Assembly (NCBI GenBank): GCA_024449915.1
Contig: JAMZAV010000365.1
Span: 248,001-312,000 of the forward strand
Direction of reading: 5' to 3'
Origin: Sweltsa coloradensis
Taxonomy: Eukaryota > Arthropoda > Insecta > Plecoptera > Chloroperlidae
DNA: 64,000 bases
Below, in pieces: positions 12,101 to 30,077 of the stretch (the first letter of the stretch is position 1; the number at the start of each line of letters is the position of its first letter). The position numbers and the translations under genes are program-made. The notes below the pieces were generated by a model. It had not been told where the DNA came from, made no database searches, and worked only from the letters and a program-made list of their open reading frames with translations.

Positions 12101-13741
12101 CAGTAGGCCTACACCCGAAATCCTTTCCGTTACAAAACTACTTTCGTTAGGTTAGCCCAACTTTCCGCTGGCTACAGTGCGCCGCGCTAGTTCTAGAATA
12201 TAATCGAAAAGAGCGCACCCGAAATCCTTTCCGTTAGTGTATAAAAGTTGGGTAGAAAAAACGCGCACCTTCAGGTTATTCATTTCACGTCGGTGCAAAT
12301 AGAATATTAAACAACCAAAGCTTCCTTTAACCAGTTCATCAAAGAAAAGCACCCAGGGAGCATACTTATTTTTACCGACGGTTCCAAAATAAACAACAAA
12401 GGAGTAATAGGAGTTGGCGCTGCCTTCTACGATTACAATAACAAAACAGGCTTCAAATACAAACTAACAAGTGAACTACCAATTACAACGGCAGAAACAA
12501 TAGCCATAATCAAAGCCCTACAATATATTTCTATTCATCGATTTCAAGATTCAACTATTCTCTCAGACTCAAAAGGGAGTATCCAATCCTTATCAAACAG
12601 CCACTTTGATGGGAAAACTGGATATTTCTCCTTTATAGCGGCCAGCCTTCTCTCTCATCTTACCAAAACAGGCCTACATATAAACATCGAATGGATCCCG
12701 GCCCACATGGGTATATCAGGAAACGAAACAGTAGACGCCCTGGCAAAGCAAGCTGCATCATCAAACAGACTCCCGATAACAACTCAATTAGACCCGCAAG
12801 TAATTAAATCAATAAGCGTCAAGAAGATATTTAATATGTGGAATGAATCATACGCAGAAACAAATAAGACGAAAGGAAGGCATTATGCCCAAATACAAAG
12901 ACAAATAAGGCCCAAACCCTGGTTCCAAGACTTTAAAAACCTTACCCGAAGAGAAATTATAACCATAAACAGACTCAGAATAGGCCATTGCCACTTAAAA
13001 CGCATATCAAAATAAATTCAACCAAAATATCCCGCCTGAATGCCCCCACTGCGACGATCCCGAGACCATAATGCATCTCCTACTAGTATGTCCTCATTAC
13101 GACAGATGGCGCGACTCGCTCTATTCAGCCCTACCAAACAACATCCAACATCCTCTTACAGAAACTGATATCCTCTCCAATTTAACTCTCAACTCCGTCA
13201 AAGAAATTTCAAAATTCGTCGCCAAAACGGGAAGAAAAATATAAAGTCCGAGCAGCAGTAAATCAACCAGCGGAAGGGTTCTCACCACCGCTAGAAAAAC
13301 AAAAACAAAACAAAAACAAAAAACAACAAATGTTGGACACACCCGCGCATGCGCAGAACATAGGTGAAAATAGCATAAAACCTCCTCGGCGCACCTCAGT
13401 GGGTGCAAATATCCACAGCCGTAGGCTAGCCCTACCTAGGTGAAAGTAGGCCCCTCCTACGCCTAGACTTACATTTTACTTTTGTAAGTCTAGGTTGCCA
13501 CGGCATCTAAGAAATCGGAAATTTGAATTAGGCCTAGGTAGCCTACCCTTCCCAAGGCCTCAGGACCTTAATTAAAGTCAGGTTAGGGTTGTGTGAAGCA
13601 CCTTGATTCAAGTACTTTCATTTCAATTTATCTTGCACATAGCTTGTAGAAATGTAAAAGGAAAGATCAATGGCTAGTGATTCTTTTCGTCTTACCTCCC
13701 AGTTCTAATGCAATTGATTCGGTTAATAAAACTGACGGCAT
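8953..13741 (-). CDS. MTX2: Metaxin-2 (mitochondrial outer-membrane import/SAM-associated protein)
   Basis: Metaxin-2 works with metaxin-1 and the SAM/MIB machinery in beta-barrel import and cristae organisation at the mitochondrial outer membrane. Exons on the minus strand: 13741-13696, 11938-11771, 11657-11581, 11332-11075, 10450-10374, then either 10253-9911 or 9109-8953. All junctions are GT-AG and all phases agree. With the distal end the protein is 260 residues, close to the human length (263, from memory). Recognisable blocks are [51 protein letters not shown] and [12 protein letters not shown], i.e. the thioredoxin-like N half and GST-C-like C half. Intron 1 carries the RNase H element at 11990-13441. 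The start ATG matches the short N-terminus of the family. It lies 121 bp downstream of the stop of the gene transcribed ahead of it on the same strand. The unusual feature is the pair of alternative last exons. Confidence 0.93.
9662..9667 (-). terminator. Poly(A) signal AATAAA for the proximal MTX2 end
   Basis: AATAAA on the minus strand, 244 nt past the stop of the proximal terminal exon. It would allow that exon to end a transcript on its own. Confidence 0.4.
9911..10253 (-). CDS. MTX2: MTX2 proximal terminal exon with proline-rich acidic tail
   Basis: Acceptor ctctttcag; the split Ser codon AG+C joins to exon 5 in the same phase as the distal exon. The first half ([20 protein letters not shown]...) aligns with the distal exon ([20 protein letters not shown]), so the two are paralogous copies. 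After about 50 residues it diverges into a tail with runs of four to five prolines ([18 protein letters not shown]), then a Ser/Asp/Glu stretch ending PKMDEMD and TAG. The resulting protein would be 322 residues. Proline runs could bind SH3, WW or EVH1 domains; that is inference. Confidence 0.8.
10630..10725 (-). repeat. tRNA-derived SINE copy
   Basis: Minus-strand tRNA-like head with B box GGTTCGAACCC and an anticodon-loop-like CCGGAAA, followed by the tail TTTTTTAATTTCTGGATTGT. Same family as 23632-23690, 23845-23945 and 46560-46660. Lies in MTX2 intron 4. Confidence 0.6.
11990..13441. mobile_element. RNase H fragment enclosed by ~100-bp inverted repeats
   Basis: Arms at about 11990-12092 and 13330-13441 are inverted copies (shared blocks include CGCATGCGCAGAACATAGG and GGCGCACCTCAGTGGGTGC). 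Inside, 12105-12235 matches the core of the small element at 17832-18116, and 12311-13244 is an RNase H coding fragment. No clear TSD. It sits in MTX2 intron 1. Confidence 0.6.
12311..13244 (+). pseudogene. Broken RNase H and zinc-knuckle end of a LINE ORF2
   Basis: Reading on + from the first open codon shows an RNase H fold start ([20 protein letters not shown], catalytic Asp in TDGS), the Glu of TAETIAI, the Asp of LSDSKGS, and the end [19 protein letters not shown] with the final His and Asp. After a stop at 13013-13015 and a +1 shift follows a Cys/His knuckle ([16 protein letters not shown]) and the end at TAA 13242-13244. No start codon and no reverse transcriptase are present. This order (RNase H then CCHC-like knuckle) is typical of the C-terminus of non-LTR retrotransposons of the I/Jockey/LOA group. 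At least one frameshift makes it non-functional as it stands. Confidence 0.8.
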
Positions 13742-13842
13742 TTTGTCCAATTTCAATTTGCTTAAATAACAAAACAACGATTGTGACAGACAGCTGTTTT
13801 GTGTTGTCCAAAGTCTCTAGAATTTCAAAATGGTCAAGCTAC

Positions 13843-13861
13843 CGCCGTCAGACGGCGGTGG
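13843..13861. other. Short perfect GC-rich hairpin
   Basis: ACCGCCGTC-AGACGGCGGT is self-complementary and lies just past the stop of the unrecognised minus-strand gene and upstream of the MTX2 ATG. It could fold in the 3'UTR or end the transcript. The half-site ACCGCCGTCTG recurs as a hairpin near 59429-59500. Confidence 0.35.
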
Positions 13862-13862
13862 G

Positions 13863-15033
13863 TCAAGCATACATTTTTTCACAGCCTTCTAGACTACCTT
13901 CTGACAGCGATATTTGAAAGAATATTTAAAAATAATATAAATTACCATGCATTTCCAAGCAATCTTCACCACAAATCCCAATATATTTACTTCGATGGAA
14001 AATGCATGTATCTTCCTCTTCTTCCTAAAAATAAAAAAAGAGGAAGGTGAGTGCGTGAGCTCTTTGATTTTGATGACCGGTCGTTCGGGAAAGTTGTGAA
14101 ATACCTCCTCCGATTCTGAATCCGACGGCTCTGCAGTCTTGGGAGGTTCTTTGGCTTCTACCATTTCTACGTCAGCCTCCTCCACGTATGCCTCTTTCGG
14201 ACCGTACAGACTAATGTTTGTCGGATCCCTGGACGCTTGCCACGTCGCCGCCGACGGGGGCAGCGTCCACCCCTTACCGCCGCCGGTTTGTGCGAGAATC
14301 TTGGGCAATGTGCCATCACTCGCTGTTTTAGACGGACTTAGACCTCCCACTGACGTTGATCGGCTCGCCGCCGCGAGGCCTCGACCAACACTCTTCACTG
14401 AAGGCCGCGTTTTGATGTAGGGAGGTGCATCGCTTCCTGATTCATCTACGAACAGAGAAGAATAATTCATTATTTCGTTTCGTTTTATTTTGTACAGCTT
14501 TTTTAAACTCCGTTTGGGCCCGAGTTAGAATTTGGCCCAGAGTATGGCCCTGCTAATCATAAAAAGCGATGAAAGAGGAAAAGTCCATCTCGCAAACACC
14601 AGCTAGTATATATTAGCTACTCCCAAAAACTAGAGGCGAGCTCTGGCCGACGACGTGAGAAACTACCGTCCCCCTGTCCGTGGCTGGTCCTCACCAGCAT
14701 GAGATTTTTCTTCCCAGACTAATGAGGATCGTCGGGAGGTAACGTTACAGACCTAATTCCAAACAGAACAACCTCAGAAACACCCCCAGTCTGGTGTCGA
14801 TCCTGTGACCTCCTGCGCACGTAACGCGAGGGCCACCTCTATCGAAGCTCGCCAGTGGCGTAGCTAGGAAATCAATGGACTGGGTGCAAGTGCGAGACTG
14901 CTCAATGGGCTTCCCCGCCCCCAGGACCCGGGTGCCACTGCACCCCCCCCCTATTCCTACGCTCCTGATACTCACACTTCTTGAGTCTGAGTGACTTACC
15001 ACTATCTACGAGAAGCACAGGTCCAAGGCCCAT
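13863..15033 (-). CDS. Unrecognised small protein with acidic Ser-rich region
   Basis: Proposed exons on the minus strand: 15033-15000 (MGLGPVLLVDS, donor GTAAGT), 14445-14105, 14024-13946, 13900-13863 with TGA. Acceptors are ttcttctctgttcgtag, a T-rich tract ending tttttag, and atcgctgtcag. Joined, they give about 163 residues: an N-terminal part with GRGLAAASRSTSVGGLSPSK, a middle with KGWTLPPSAATWQASRDPTN and SLYGPKEAYVEEADVE, an acidic tract (SDSESEEEEED), and a Cys-containing end (DTCIFHRSKYIGICGEDC). Family not recognised. The 80-bp intron 14104-14025 has no stop when read through but shifts the frame, so a different C-terminus is possible. Intron 1 holds two transposon fragments. The gene lies head-to-head with RPL23 and just upstream of MTX2, which suggests a shared regulatory region. 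Confidence 0.55.
14507..14720 (+). repeat. Dispersed repeat also found inside the LINE ORF1 region
   Basis: Matches 40984-41285 through blocks such as TTGGCCCAGAGTATGG, CTGCTAATC and AGGCGAGC, and the CCGTGGCTGG..ACCAGCATG block. It is either a LINE fragment or an independent repeat; lies in an intron. Confidence 0.5.
14853..14967. mobile_element. Tiny hAT MITE
   Basis: Begins CAGTGGCGTAGCTAGG and ends with the reverse of CAGGAGCGTAGGAATAGG. The interior matches the element at 31109-31260. The flanking 8-mers agree at only 5 of 8, so the TSD has decayed. Confidence 0.55.
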
Positions 15034-15774
15034 TTTCGCACTGGAAATTTTAAATACGTAACATTAATTAAGATTTATTCCCCAGAATAGAATTGATCAC
15101 CTTAGTGATAAATTATTTCAATGTTGTACACTCACATTGTTAGTTTTATTGCGATAACAATGCATCAGTCCAATCATGAGTGTTTGTAGGTTATTAGCAT
15201 TTTTACAAAATTCCCAATCACAAGAACTAGCTCACAATGTAATGTGGCTCAGAATCCACCCCACCCTTATAGTTACATAATCCTTTTTCAAAAAGTAGTA
15301 GATTAAAACCATCGACCATAGCCATTACCACCACCACATGACATTATACATCATGATTTCAAAAAATAATCGTTTGAATGTGTAAATCAGAATATTGAAT
15401 TAATATAATTAATTTTCACATTTTAAAATGTTTTCTGGGGTGTAGCATAAAAAAACAAAAATGAGAAGAAGGAATAAACTATGAGAATATTATAATGATG
15501 AGTTAAGTGTTACGCAATTACTTTAAAAAATCCTCCTTGCTCCTTCAAGTAAAGATATAGAATAAAATAAACACTCGTTTCGTAGTGTCTTTGAAATTGG
15601 CGCGAGAAACATGTGACCATATGTGACCATTGAAGATTCTAGACGCTTTGGAATGTAGCGCTCTCGAAACACGCTACAAACGCTCCGAGCTAATAGACAA
15701 CATGGCCGAAAATAATTTTTTTTTTAGTGAGTGACTGAACGCACCCAAGGACTTCCTCTTTACACGGATCCAAC
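15034..15774. promoter_or_regulatory. Divergent promoter region with RPL23 5'TOP tract
   Basis: 741 bp separates the proposed ATG of the minus-strand gene from the RPL23 ATG. The pyrimidine tract CTTCCTCTTT at 15752-15761, 14 to 23 nt before the ATG, fits the 5'TOP start of ribosomal-protein mRNAs and implies a very short 5'UTR. TTGGCGCGA near 15599 resembles an E2F-type site. The part 15060-15560 is AT-rich without clear signals. Confidence 0.6.
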
Positions 15775-23299
<7,525 letters not shown>

Positions 23300-23334
23300 A
23301 CCGTCGGATTATGTATATTTCATTGCTATCAAAC

Positions 23335-23353
23335 AATAAAAATCATTAATAAA
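23335..23353 (+). terminator. Tandem poly(A) signals of RPL23
   Basis: AATAAA at 23335-23340 and again at 23348-23353, 36 and 49 nt past the stop codon. Confidence 0.85.
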
Positions 23354-23631
23354 TGCAAACCTTTTTTATTCAATCTTCTTCATTTCATATGCCCCCATTT
23401 TTGGTTTACCAGGCCATCATGTATTTTCTGGTTATCCAGTATAGACAGGTCTCCTTTTCCCCATGGTTCTTGCCAGATGGAAGGGCAGCTATTTTGTCTT
23501 TGAGACAAACTGCGAACATCTCATCGGATGCTCGGTATTTCTCTCCCACAGAGACTGCATATTATACTGCTATAAGTGATTGTTTCTCGATTTGGTTAGT
23601 CGGGAAACACTCCCGTAGGTGTAATTGCTAT

Positions 23632-23945
23632 TATTTACCAGAAATTAAAAAAGTCCGCCCCAACCGGGAATCGAACCACGTCGATAAATCGAGAAATAAA
23701 CCCTCGCTTATACCTGCGTAAAGGTATAATGACATTATAATTAATGTTTGGTGGTCAGTTCAAAGGCAGCAGATATTCCTTGCAGTACTGTTCCATCCAT
23801 TCAGATGTATAATGCAACTACAATTCAGAGATCAAAATGTACCCGTCTTGATGGTCTAGTGGTTGAGACGCCTGTCTGGAATGCGGGAGATCCGTGGTTC
23901 GATTCCCGGTTGGGGCGGACTTTTTTAATTTCTGAATTGTAGTAA
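23632..23945. repeat. Opposed pair of tRNA-derived SINEs downstream of RPL23
   Basis: 23632-23690 (-) and 23845-23945 (+) share a tRNA-like 3' half (B box GGTTCGATTCC, then CGGTTGGGGCGGAC) and the tail TTTTTTAATTTCTG. The + copy has a tRNA-like anticodon loop CTGGAAT and is bounded by CTACAATTCAGA and its inverse. Not a functional tRNA: the acceptor ends do not pair. Confidence 0.6.
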
Positions 23946-24079
23946 ATAATTATAAGTGATTGATTCCTATCCAATGTAGGTGATTTTGATGAAGATCATG
24001 ATTGTCCTATTTGGAGTATAAACTATGTAGTAACTGTTGATTTCCAAGATTTGACATTTTTAGTAGGCCTACTACTACT

Positions 24080-24679
24080 AGTGCTGCGCACAATTGGCAT
24101 AGCATAAGCGTAGCACAACATAAGCGCAACATAAGGAATGTAGGCGTGCACAATTGTCATAACGGAAGCGTGGCGTAAAGAAACTACAAGGCTGTGTAAA
24201 GTTTTAGAAGGCTCGTGATCAGATGACTGCACGTCAACTTTGCGTTTGACATTTCGTCTTTGAAACCATTTGCAGTAATATATTATTATAGAGATGCGGA
24301 TATTGCCTAACATACATTAACAGCTCGTCGCTAGACGTCGACTCAACTTCACACTCGATAATAACGTCTTCTTCTGTGAGTTCGTCCGTGATTAATAATT
24401 TGACACTGACACAAACATCAATAGTTGTGAATTTGATATAACTAAAAATGGGCGTTTGTGTTGAGTCTTGTTGTTTCTGGTATCCTATTGGTCAATCGTA
24501 ACTGAACGCAAGCGCAAGCACAAGAAATATAAAATATAACCATCTCTTGCGCTGTGCTTCCGCGCCTACGCTATGCATACGTGAATTGTGTGTTCAAGCA
24601 GCCAGGTGCACTTGTTTATATTTCTTGCGTTGTGCTTGCGTTGCGCTACGCTTATGCTATGCCAATTGTGCGCAGCACT
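24080..24679. mobile_element. 600-bp MITE with perfect 35-bp TIRs
   Basis: AGTGCTGCGCACAATTGGCA begins the left end and the right end is its exact reverse complement, with identity continuing to about 35 bp. Subterminal DNA has imperfect copies of ACAATTG..CATA..GCG. No TSD resolved and no ORF. Confidence 0.7.
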
Positions 24680-25515
24680 TAAGTCTTTCCTTTACAATTT
24701 GCTGCCTCTCTTTGCCAGGTAACCTGCCTTCTCATTACCATACACAATTTAATACATAAATAATCATAAACCTTTGTCTTCCACCTACGGTATAAAAAAA
24801 AGTTTAAAAATGGTTTTCTGAGATAACATTGAATGCATGATTGTTTTTGTCTGCTGGTACAAAACTCATATTTGTACCGCCTGATGGAAGAAATTGTATA
24901 CCTAACATTATTTCAGAAAATCATTTTTACTTAAACTTTTGGTGGAAGACCAAGGTTTGTAATGTTTATGTTACAACCATGTAGGTAAAAAAATCTTTGT
25001 TGAAAATTAAAATTTGCACTTTTATGTTACTGTTGTGTATGGGTAAGTAAATACATAATCTTTATTTCAACTTGCTTGCCCTTGGTTGTAGTACTGTTAT
25101 TATGTTGTTCATAGTACGAGTCATACACATACTCAAACTCATCATTATGATGAGTTTTCATCTTTAAATCAATAAATTTCAACATAATTTTTGTGTTATT
25201 GCATTTACCTAATTGCAAGCTTACCTATTTTGACACTTAGGCCCCTATCGTATTTACTATTTATATTTTATATTATGGTACACTTTTGTTGGACTAACTT
25301 TTTATTGGTGTCTGCTTGAAATTGAGTAAATTCAGTAACCTCCACAGGTGTCCTGTCTACTAGAAATCAGAAAATGAATGGTGCGTGTATTAATATTGTA
25401 AATTCTTTATTGAAAACTGTGCAAGCCCCATATGAGTGTAAAGTGCAACACAATAAGATATGAAATGAAGACCTTAGCCGAGTGTTCCCTAACGAGCTGA
25501 GAGGTTACCTAGTTG

Positions 25516-26495
25516 ACCCCACTGAAAATCAGTTGCGTGACTGAGTGGGTCGACACTTAATACATATTTATTTATTTATTTATTTTATTTGCAAAATGTA
25601 TTGATGAGCGAGTGGCATGCAATGCCATCGAGCAGTTCTGGGAACTGGACTAAATATGGTTTACTGACTCCACTGGAAATCAGTTATGTAACTAAGTGGG
25701 TAGACTCTAAATACGAATTTATTTAGGTACTTGTTCATTAACGGGACCCCCTCCAAAAAATGTAAAAATTCAGTAAAAACATTTCATTAGACAATCATAA
25801 CTACTAAATCTACTTCATCTGAGTTTCAGGAGGTCAGGAAAACGCAATTATTTCAAACAAAGCCTCGAAAACATCCTTTCTGGCTACATAATTTGCGCCA
25901 GGAGTGACATAGCCAATGCCAACATACTCTACCTACTCAACCTTTAATGTCGCTATTTTTAAATATAAAGGACTGTCAATGGGAAAGTACTTTTGTTTAA
26001 AATAGTGACTTTAAAGGTTTTGAAGGTTTATTTGGTGTCTGTGAATGTCAATGTCAGCTGCACGGCGACGACTGCTCTCATGTAGGCCTATGCGTTCCAA
26101 TGGACTGTACTCGCCTGAGTCACGTTAAACGTTTGAGTCAAGTTCACTGCCTGAGTCATATTCAACTCCTTGCAAGTTATGATTATTCATTGTAAACAGA
26201 AATAAGTAAAAAAAAAACGATGATGGGGGACCAATTAACAAAACATTGAGGGGGGGGGGGGCGTTAATGAACAAGTACCTTTATTTATTTATACACTTAT
26301 TTTAATTCAAATTCAATCTTCTATCTGCAAATGGGCCCATCCACTTGGTGGCAACTGGCAACCACTGTAATTCCCCAAACCTAACTAACCTCCCCTTCCC
26401 CCAAACACTATCTACGGTCTCCACTGAAAATCAGTTATATAACTGAGTGGATAGACTCTAAATAAAATTTATTTTATTTATTTATAACTAAACTC
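25516..26495 (+). repeat. Three SINE-tail copies, one split by a DNA element
   Basis: Tail copies at 25516-25590, 25664-25725 (continuing at 26280) and 26418-26495 each show CCACTG(A/G)AAATCAGT, the pairing ACTGAGTGG-like half, TAGACTCTAAATA and ATTTATTTA. The middle one is interrupted at 25726-26279. I see no tRNA heads, so these are 5'-truncated. Confidence 0.7.
25726..26279. mobile_element. 554-bp DNA element with GGTA ends
   Basis: TIRs GGTACTTGTTCATTAACG on both ends followed by G/C runs; perfect 8-bp repeat TTTATTTA at 25718-25725 and 26280-26287 (inside an ATTT-rich tail, so the TSD is less certain). No ORF. Confidence 0.7.
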
Positions 26496-28367
26496 CCTAA
26501 TATACCCAGACAAGTCATCCTTTCCAGGAAACCATAACTGCCAAATCTGTTCTTACTTTGTACCGGTACCACTGGGTCACAAAGCCCCTCCTGCAATGGT
26601 TTGCTACGATTCAGGATTTACATGGGTAATGTTTTCCCTTTTCCTATGTTTCCACTGACTGGTTGTAAACTTGTAACTTAGCTCATGTAATGTAACTCTT
26701 GTTAAAGCTACGTAAGTTGGCCTTACTGCAGTGTGCACTATGTACCTCTAGGGATGGCACTTTGACCGGTCAAATAAAAAGTGGTAAATTGACCAAAATT
26801 TGGTCAAATAAAAAAAATTATATTTTGCTTTATTGTGGCAGGATACTTGCAAAAAAATGTTTCTACAACGAAGTTAGGCTAATCAATATTATGATGAACG
26901 TTCAATGGTGATAAATTATTATTGATGTAAATGAGTGAATTTACTAGAACTTTGTGTGCTTACTGTTTCAAAGAACTAAGGGCAACAACAGTGACTTGTC
27001 CAATTTAAAATTTGTAATGGAATGTAACAAAAGTTGACTTTCCTTTGAAGAATGAGTGATGCCAAATAAATAAGTACAAATGACATAACCGCTGGAAGAA
27101 TAGCATTTGTTGTTGTTTAAACTTGCCTGTATGCTACTACAGTACTTGGTACTTTCATTCTTCTGCAAGGATGAAAGAACCTGATGAAACCATTTCACAA
27201 TGAACAATACAGATTACATACCACAACGGAGAGTTTTCTACTTAAATACTTGTGATCATGTCAATCAAAATCAGAGTTCATGTATGGGGTAGTGAGGATA
27301 TGCCATAATAACATTAAATGTTGACATTCTATGTAGGGCTATGAATGAGTGTTTGAAGAGTTTGAACTTACTATTCTTGTCTTCTGCAGAACTGAAAGTA
27401 GCTGTAGGCCTACGAAAGCAAGGTACTTGAGAATGACGGTGCTTTCAGTGGTCATGTATAGTTGCTCCAAAGCAAGCAGCAGATGCGCCCGGTTTCGGCG
27501 AGCCAATGAGCGACCAGTATTTTAAATCGGGGACCACTGATGGACTGCAATACACCCGCCGGTGACGTCAGCTCAGCATCTGCTTACTTGCTTTGAAACA
27601 ACTTTAAAGGTCTAGCCACGGCTCAAATGTTTCACGTTGGTGGTGGTGGTGAGGCAATAGAGTTATAGATGTAGGTACTGCGACCCCTGTGGCCCGCGCT
27701 ATTACGCGCGTGCCTTCCGTCCTTCATTCTCTGTTTTAGGTGTGTGTCGTAGAGGCTGGGTTCTTCACCGGCAGCCGCTAGGAACACATCTCCCGAATAA
27801 GCTTACGGTCGCGGGATTGGTACCACTTTGCCACTTCTCTTATCTAGCGATAACTTGTGACACACGTACACTGAATCACCAGATTCCCTCTTTTGTTCTA
27901 GTCCGGGCGTTTGTGGTGTTGATAGATCTATAGTACCCTACTTATTTTGTATTACTTAATTGTGGAATAGGATCTTATCTTGTATGAAGGCAGGGAGAGG
28001 AAAATGTCATCAAAAACAAAATTCAGTACTAATTTATTTATTTTGTATTTTTTAACATGATGAGAATACGAAAATTACATTGCTATCTGTCAATGGGATT
28101 ACAATCGTTAGCATGTACATCCGGCGTCAGAAGTAAATCAAGGGCTGGGTATTGTAGATACGAGACCTCTTGATTTACTTCTTATGTGGGATAGACCTAC
28201 TTGTAGTAGAACGTTGACGGTCAATCAGTCTTGCTAGCAAACCAGAAGCAAAACCAGGGCACGGCAAGGACCTTTACAGCACACCTCGCATTCCGTCTAG
28301 CTACAGCCTGACGAGTAACAAGATATTACGGTTTCACAGAATGTAGTCTGCCACTAGCATGTATATT

Positions 28368-28404
<37 letters not shown>

Positions 28405-29338
28405 GTCTATCCTATTCAGTTATAAAAACTGATTTTCAAAGGGACAACAAAAAATAATTTTCGATTGACTATCTTTACGGTGTAGGGATGCACAGATCAC
28501 TGAAAGAAAGAATCTTGATCACATGGTCATCTCTTTCAGTAAAAATGGCTACATATTTAATTTAATTGATTAATTGATTATAAATCATAAATCCATCTTT
28601 TTTATTATCGATTATCGATAATTTTTATTTTATTGTTGTGCATCTCTATTAGTAAGACAAGTATGTTTGGACATGCCGTGTACAATTTGATGTCTATTAG
28701 CCCTATTAATCCATTTATGGTGATGAGAATGAGAATGCTGATTGGGGGTAGGCCCTACCTACTAGGACGAAGGAAAATAAATACGGGTTATGCTGTATTT
28801 GAATCCCTTAATTCCATAATGTTTATCAACAATGACTGCGTATGGATAATATAGTTGCTCAGCTACTCTGGAAAATTCAGGGTAATTTGTTATTTTTCTG
28901 GAATTACCCTGTTCTCTCCCCTCCCAAACAATCGTAACGTTCTGGGGCAAACTCGGATGACTTATTATCCCAGTCAACGACAATTTATGGTAGTGTGAAA
29001 AAATATGGTTTTCAATCTTTAAAATCTAGGGAATATAAAATAAGTAGACACCCTGTAACGAGGTGAAGAGAATGTTTAAAAGCGAGGCCTCGATCAGTAC
29101 ATTGTTTTTATTTTACTCACTGAAGCATGCCTTGGAGAGACCTTCAGTCAGGATTGCCAGTGGCGAATATCGAACCACCTACCTCCCGAATGAGAATGCA
29201 TGAGCTACCTCTATTCGGTTGGCTACGTGATCACAATATTGGGAAAGTTGTTTTGTGTAGCTTCTGTCCCTGGTTTCGTGTTTGGCGCCCCGTGTAGTAC
29301 AGACAGGTTGTGTATAGAGGTCGCCCCAGTCGCTGTCA
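26496..29338. other. Repeat-scattered intergenic region
   Basis: No gene seen. 26749 starts a TAGGGATGG hAT-like end without a partner. 27460-27603 is a 144-bp MITE (AGTTGCTCCAAAGCAAGC versus AGTTGTTTCAAAGCAAGT reversed). 28360-28445 is a reversed SINE tail after an (ATTT)n run. 28493-28648 is a small hAT-like piece (TAGGGATGCAC / TAGAGATGCAC reversed) with no good TSD. Confidence 0.5.
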
Positions 29339-29486
29339 TGACGTCACGACTCGTGCGGCCACTACGTCGAACCCCGGACCGGCGTCGCCCATGCGTTCTT
29401 CCGGTTCGGCGCTCTGTCATTTTGTCCTCAGCCTTCAAACTGTCACCATGACACTGACAGCGCCTGCTCTTCACAAACATCCACAG
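29339..29486 (+). promoter_or_regulatory. CRE-containing promoter-like stretch and possible first coding exon
   Basis: Full CRE palindrome TGACGTCA at 29339-29346, CpG-rich DNA with CTTCCGGTT (ETS-like), then ATG at 29448 in an ACCATGA context. The exon reads MTLTAPALHKHPQ and ends at 29486 with donor GTAATG. I cannot place the next exon, and the 13 residues match nothing I know. The blocks at 35654-38459 on the same strand are candidates for downstream exons. Confidence 0.35.
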
Positions 29487-30077
29487 GTAATGAATGACCA
29501 CTGTGCATTGTACCACGCCGTGCCTAGATTTCTCATTACATTCTCTATCGTTCCCCTCTCTTTTCAGACATTAGTTTCTTTATTTTATAGCATTGTGGTT
29601 TATTTCAAACAAGGTTTACTTACATATCTAGGCCTACGCGTTTTGATTAATTCTACGAGCTAAATACTTACAATTCCACTCATCTCTCCCCAAATCACGT
29701 AGGCCCTAGGCCACCCATACCTCATGCAACGAGTAGGCCCTAGGCCTAGTTTAATCTAGTGCATGTTTGTATAATTTGTATTTCGGTTAATTGGATGCCC
29801 AACAGTACCTAGATTAATAGTTTAATTAATTAAATCCCTCTCGGATCTAGTGTTGCAACGTGCACACTGTTAAAATGTTGAAAATATGTAAACACTGGTA
29901 CATCGGCCTACAGAACTGTAATTTAGCATTACATTCTCTAATAATCTCATTGTATGACTGCGTTTGTGTAGCCTCATCCAAGGTAGGGATGAATCAAGCG
30001 TAGCTTGCTGGCTGAAGGTCGTGGTGTAGGGTGTGTCAAGGTCAAATGTGCATACCTATGCTCTTCAATGATTTTAC

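Noticed and set aside
13889..14470. Single 193-residue minus-strand ORF read as one exon
   Set aside because: Its start lies in a pyrimidine-rich acceptor and its C-terminal part turns AT-rich and unlikely; splitting at splice sites gives a more protein-like sequence.
23845..23920. Possible functional tRNA gene
   Set aside because: It has an A/B-box-like layout but the acceptor stem fails and a shared TTTTTTAATTTCTG tail follows, as in other SINE copies.
28367..28400. (ATTT)n run as a microsatellite of interest
   Set aside because: It is the tail of a reversed SINE copy, and the same run accompanies other copies.
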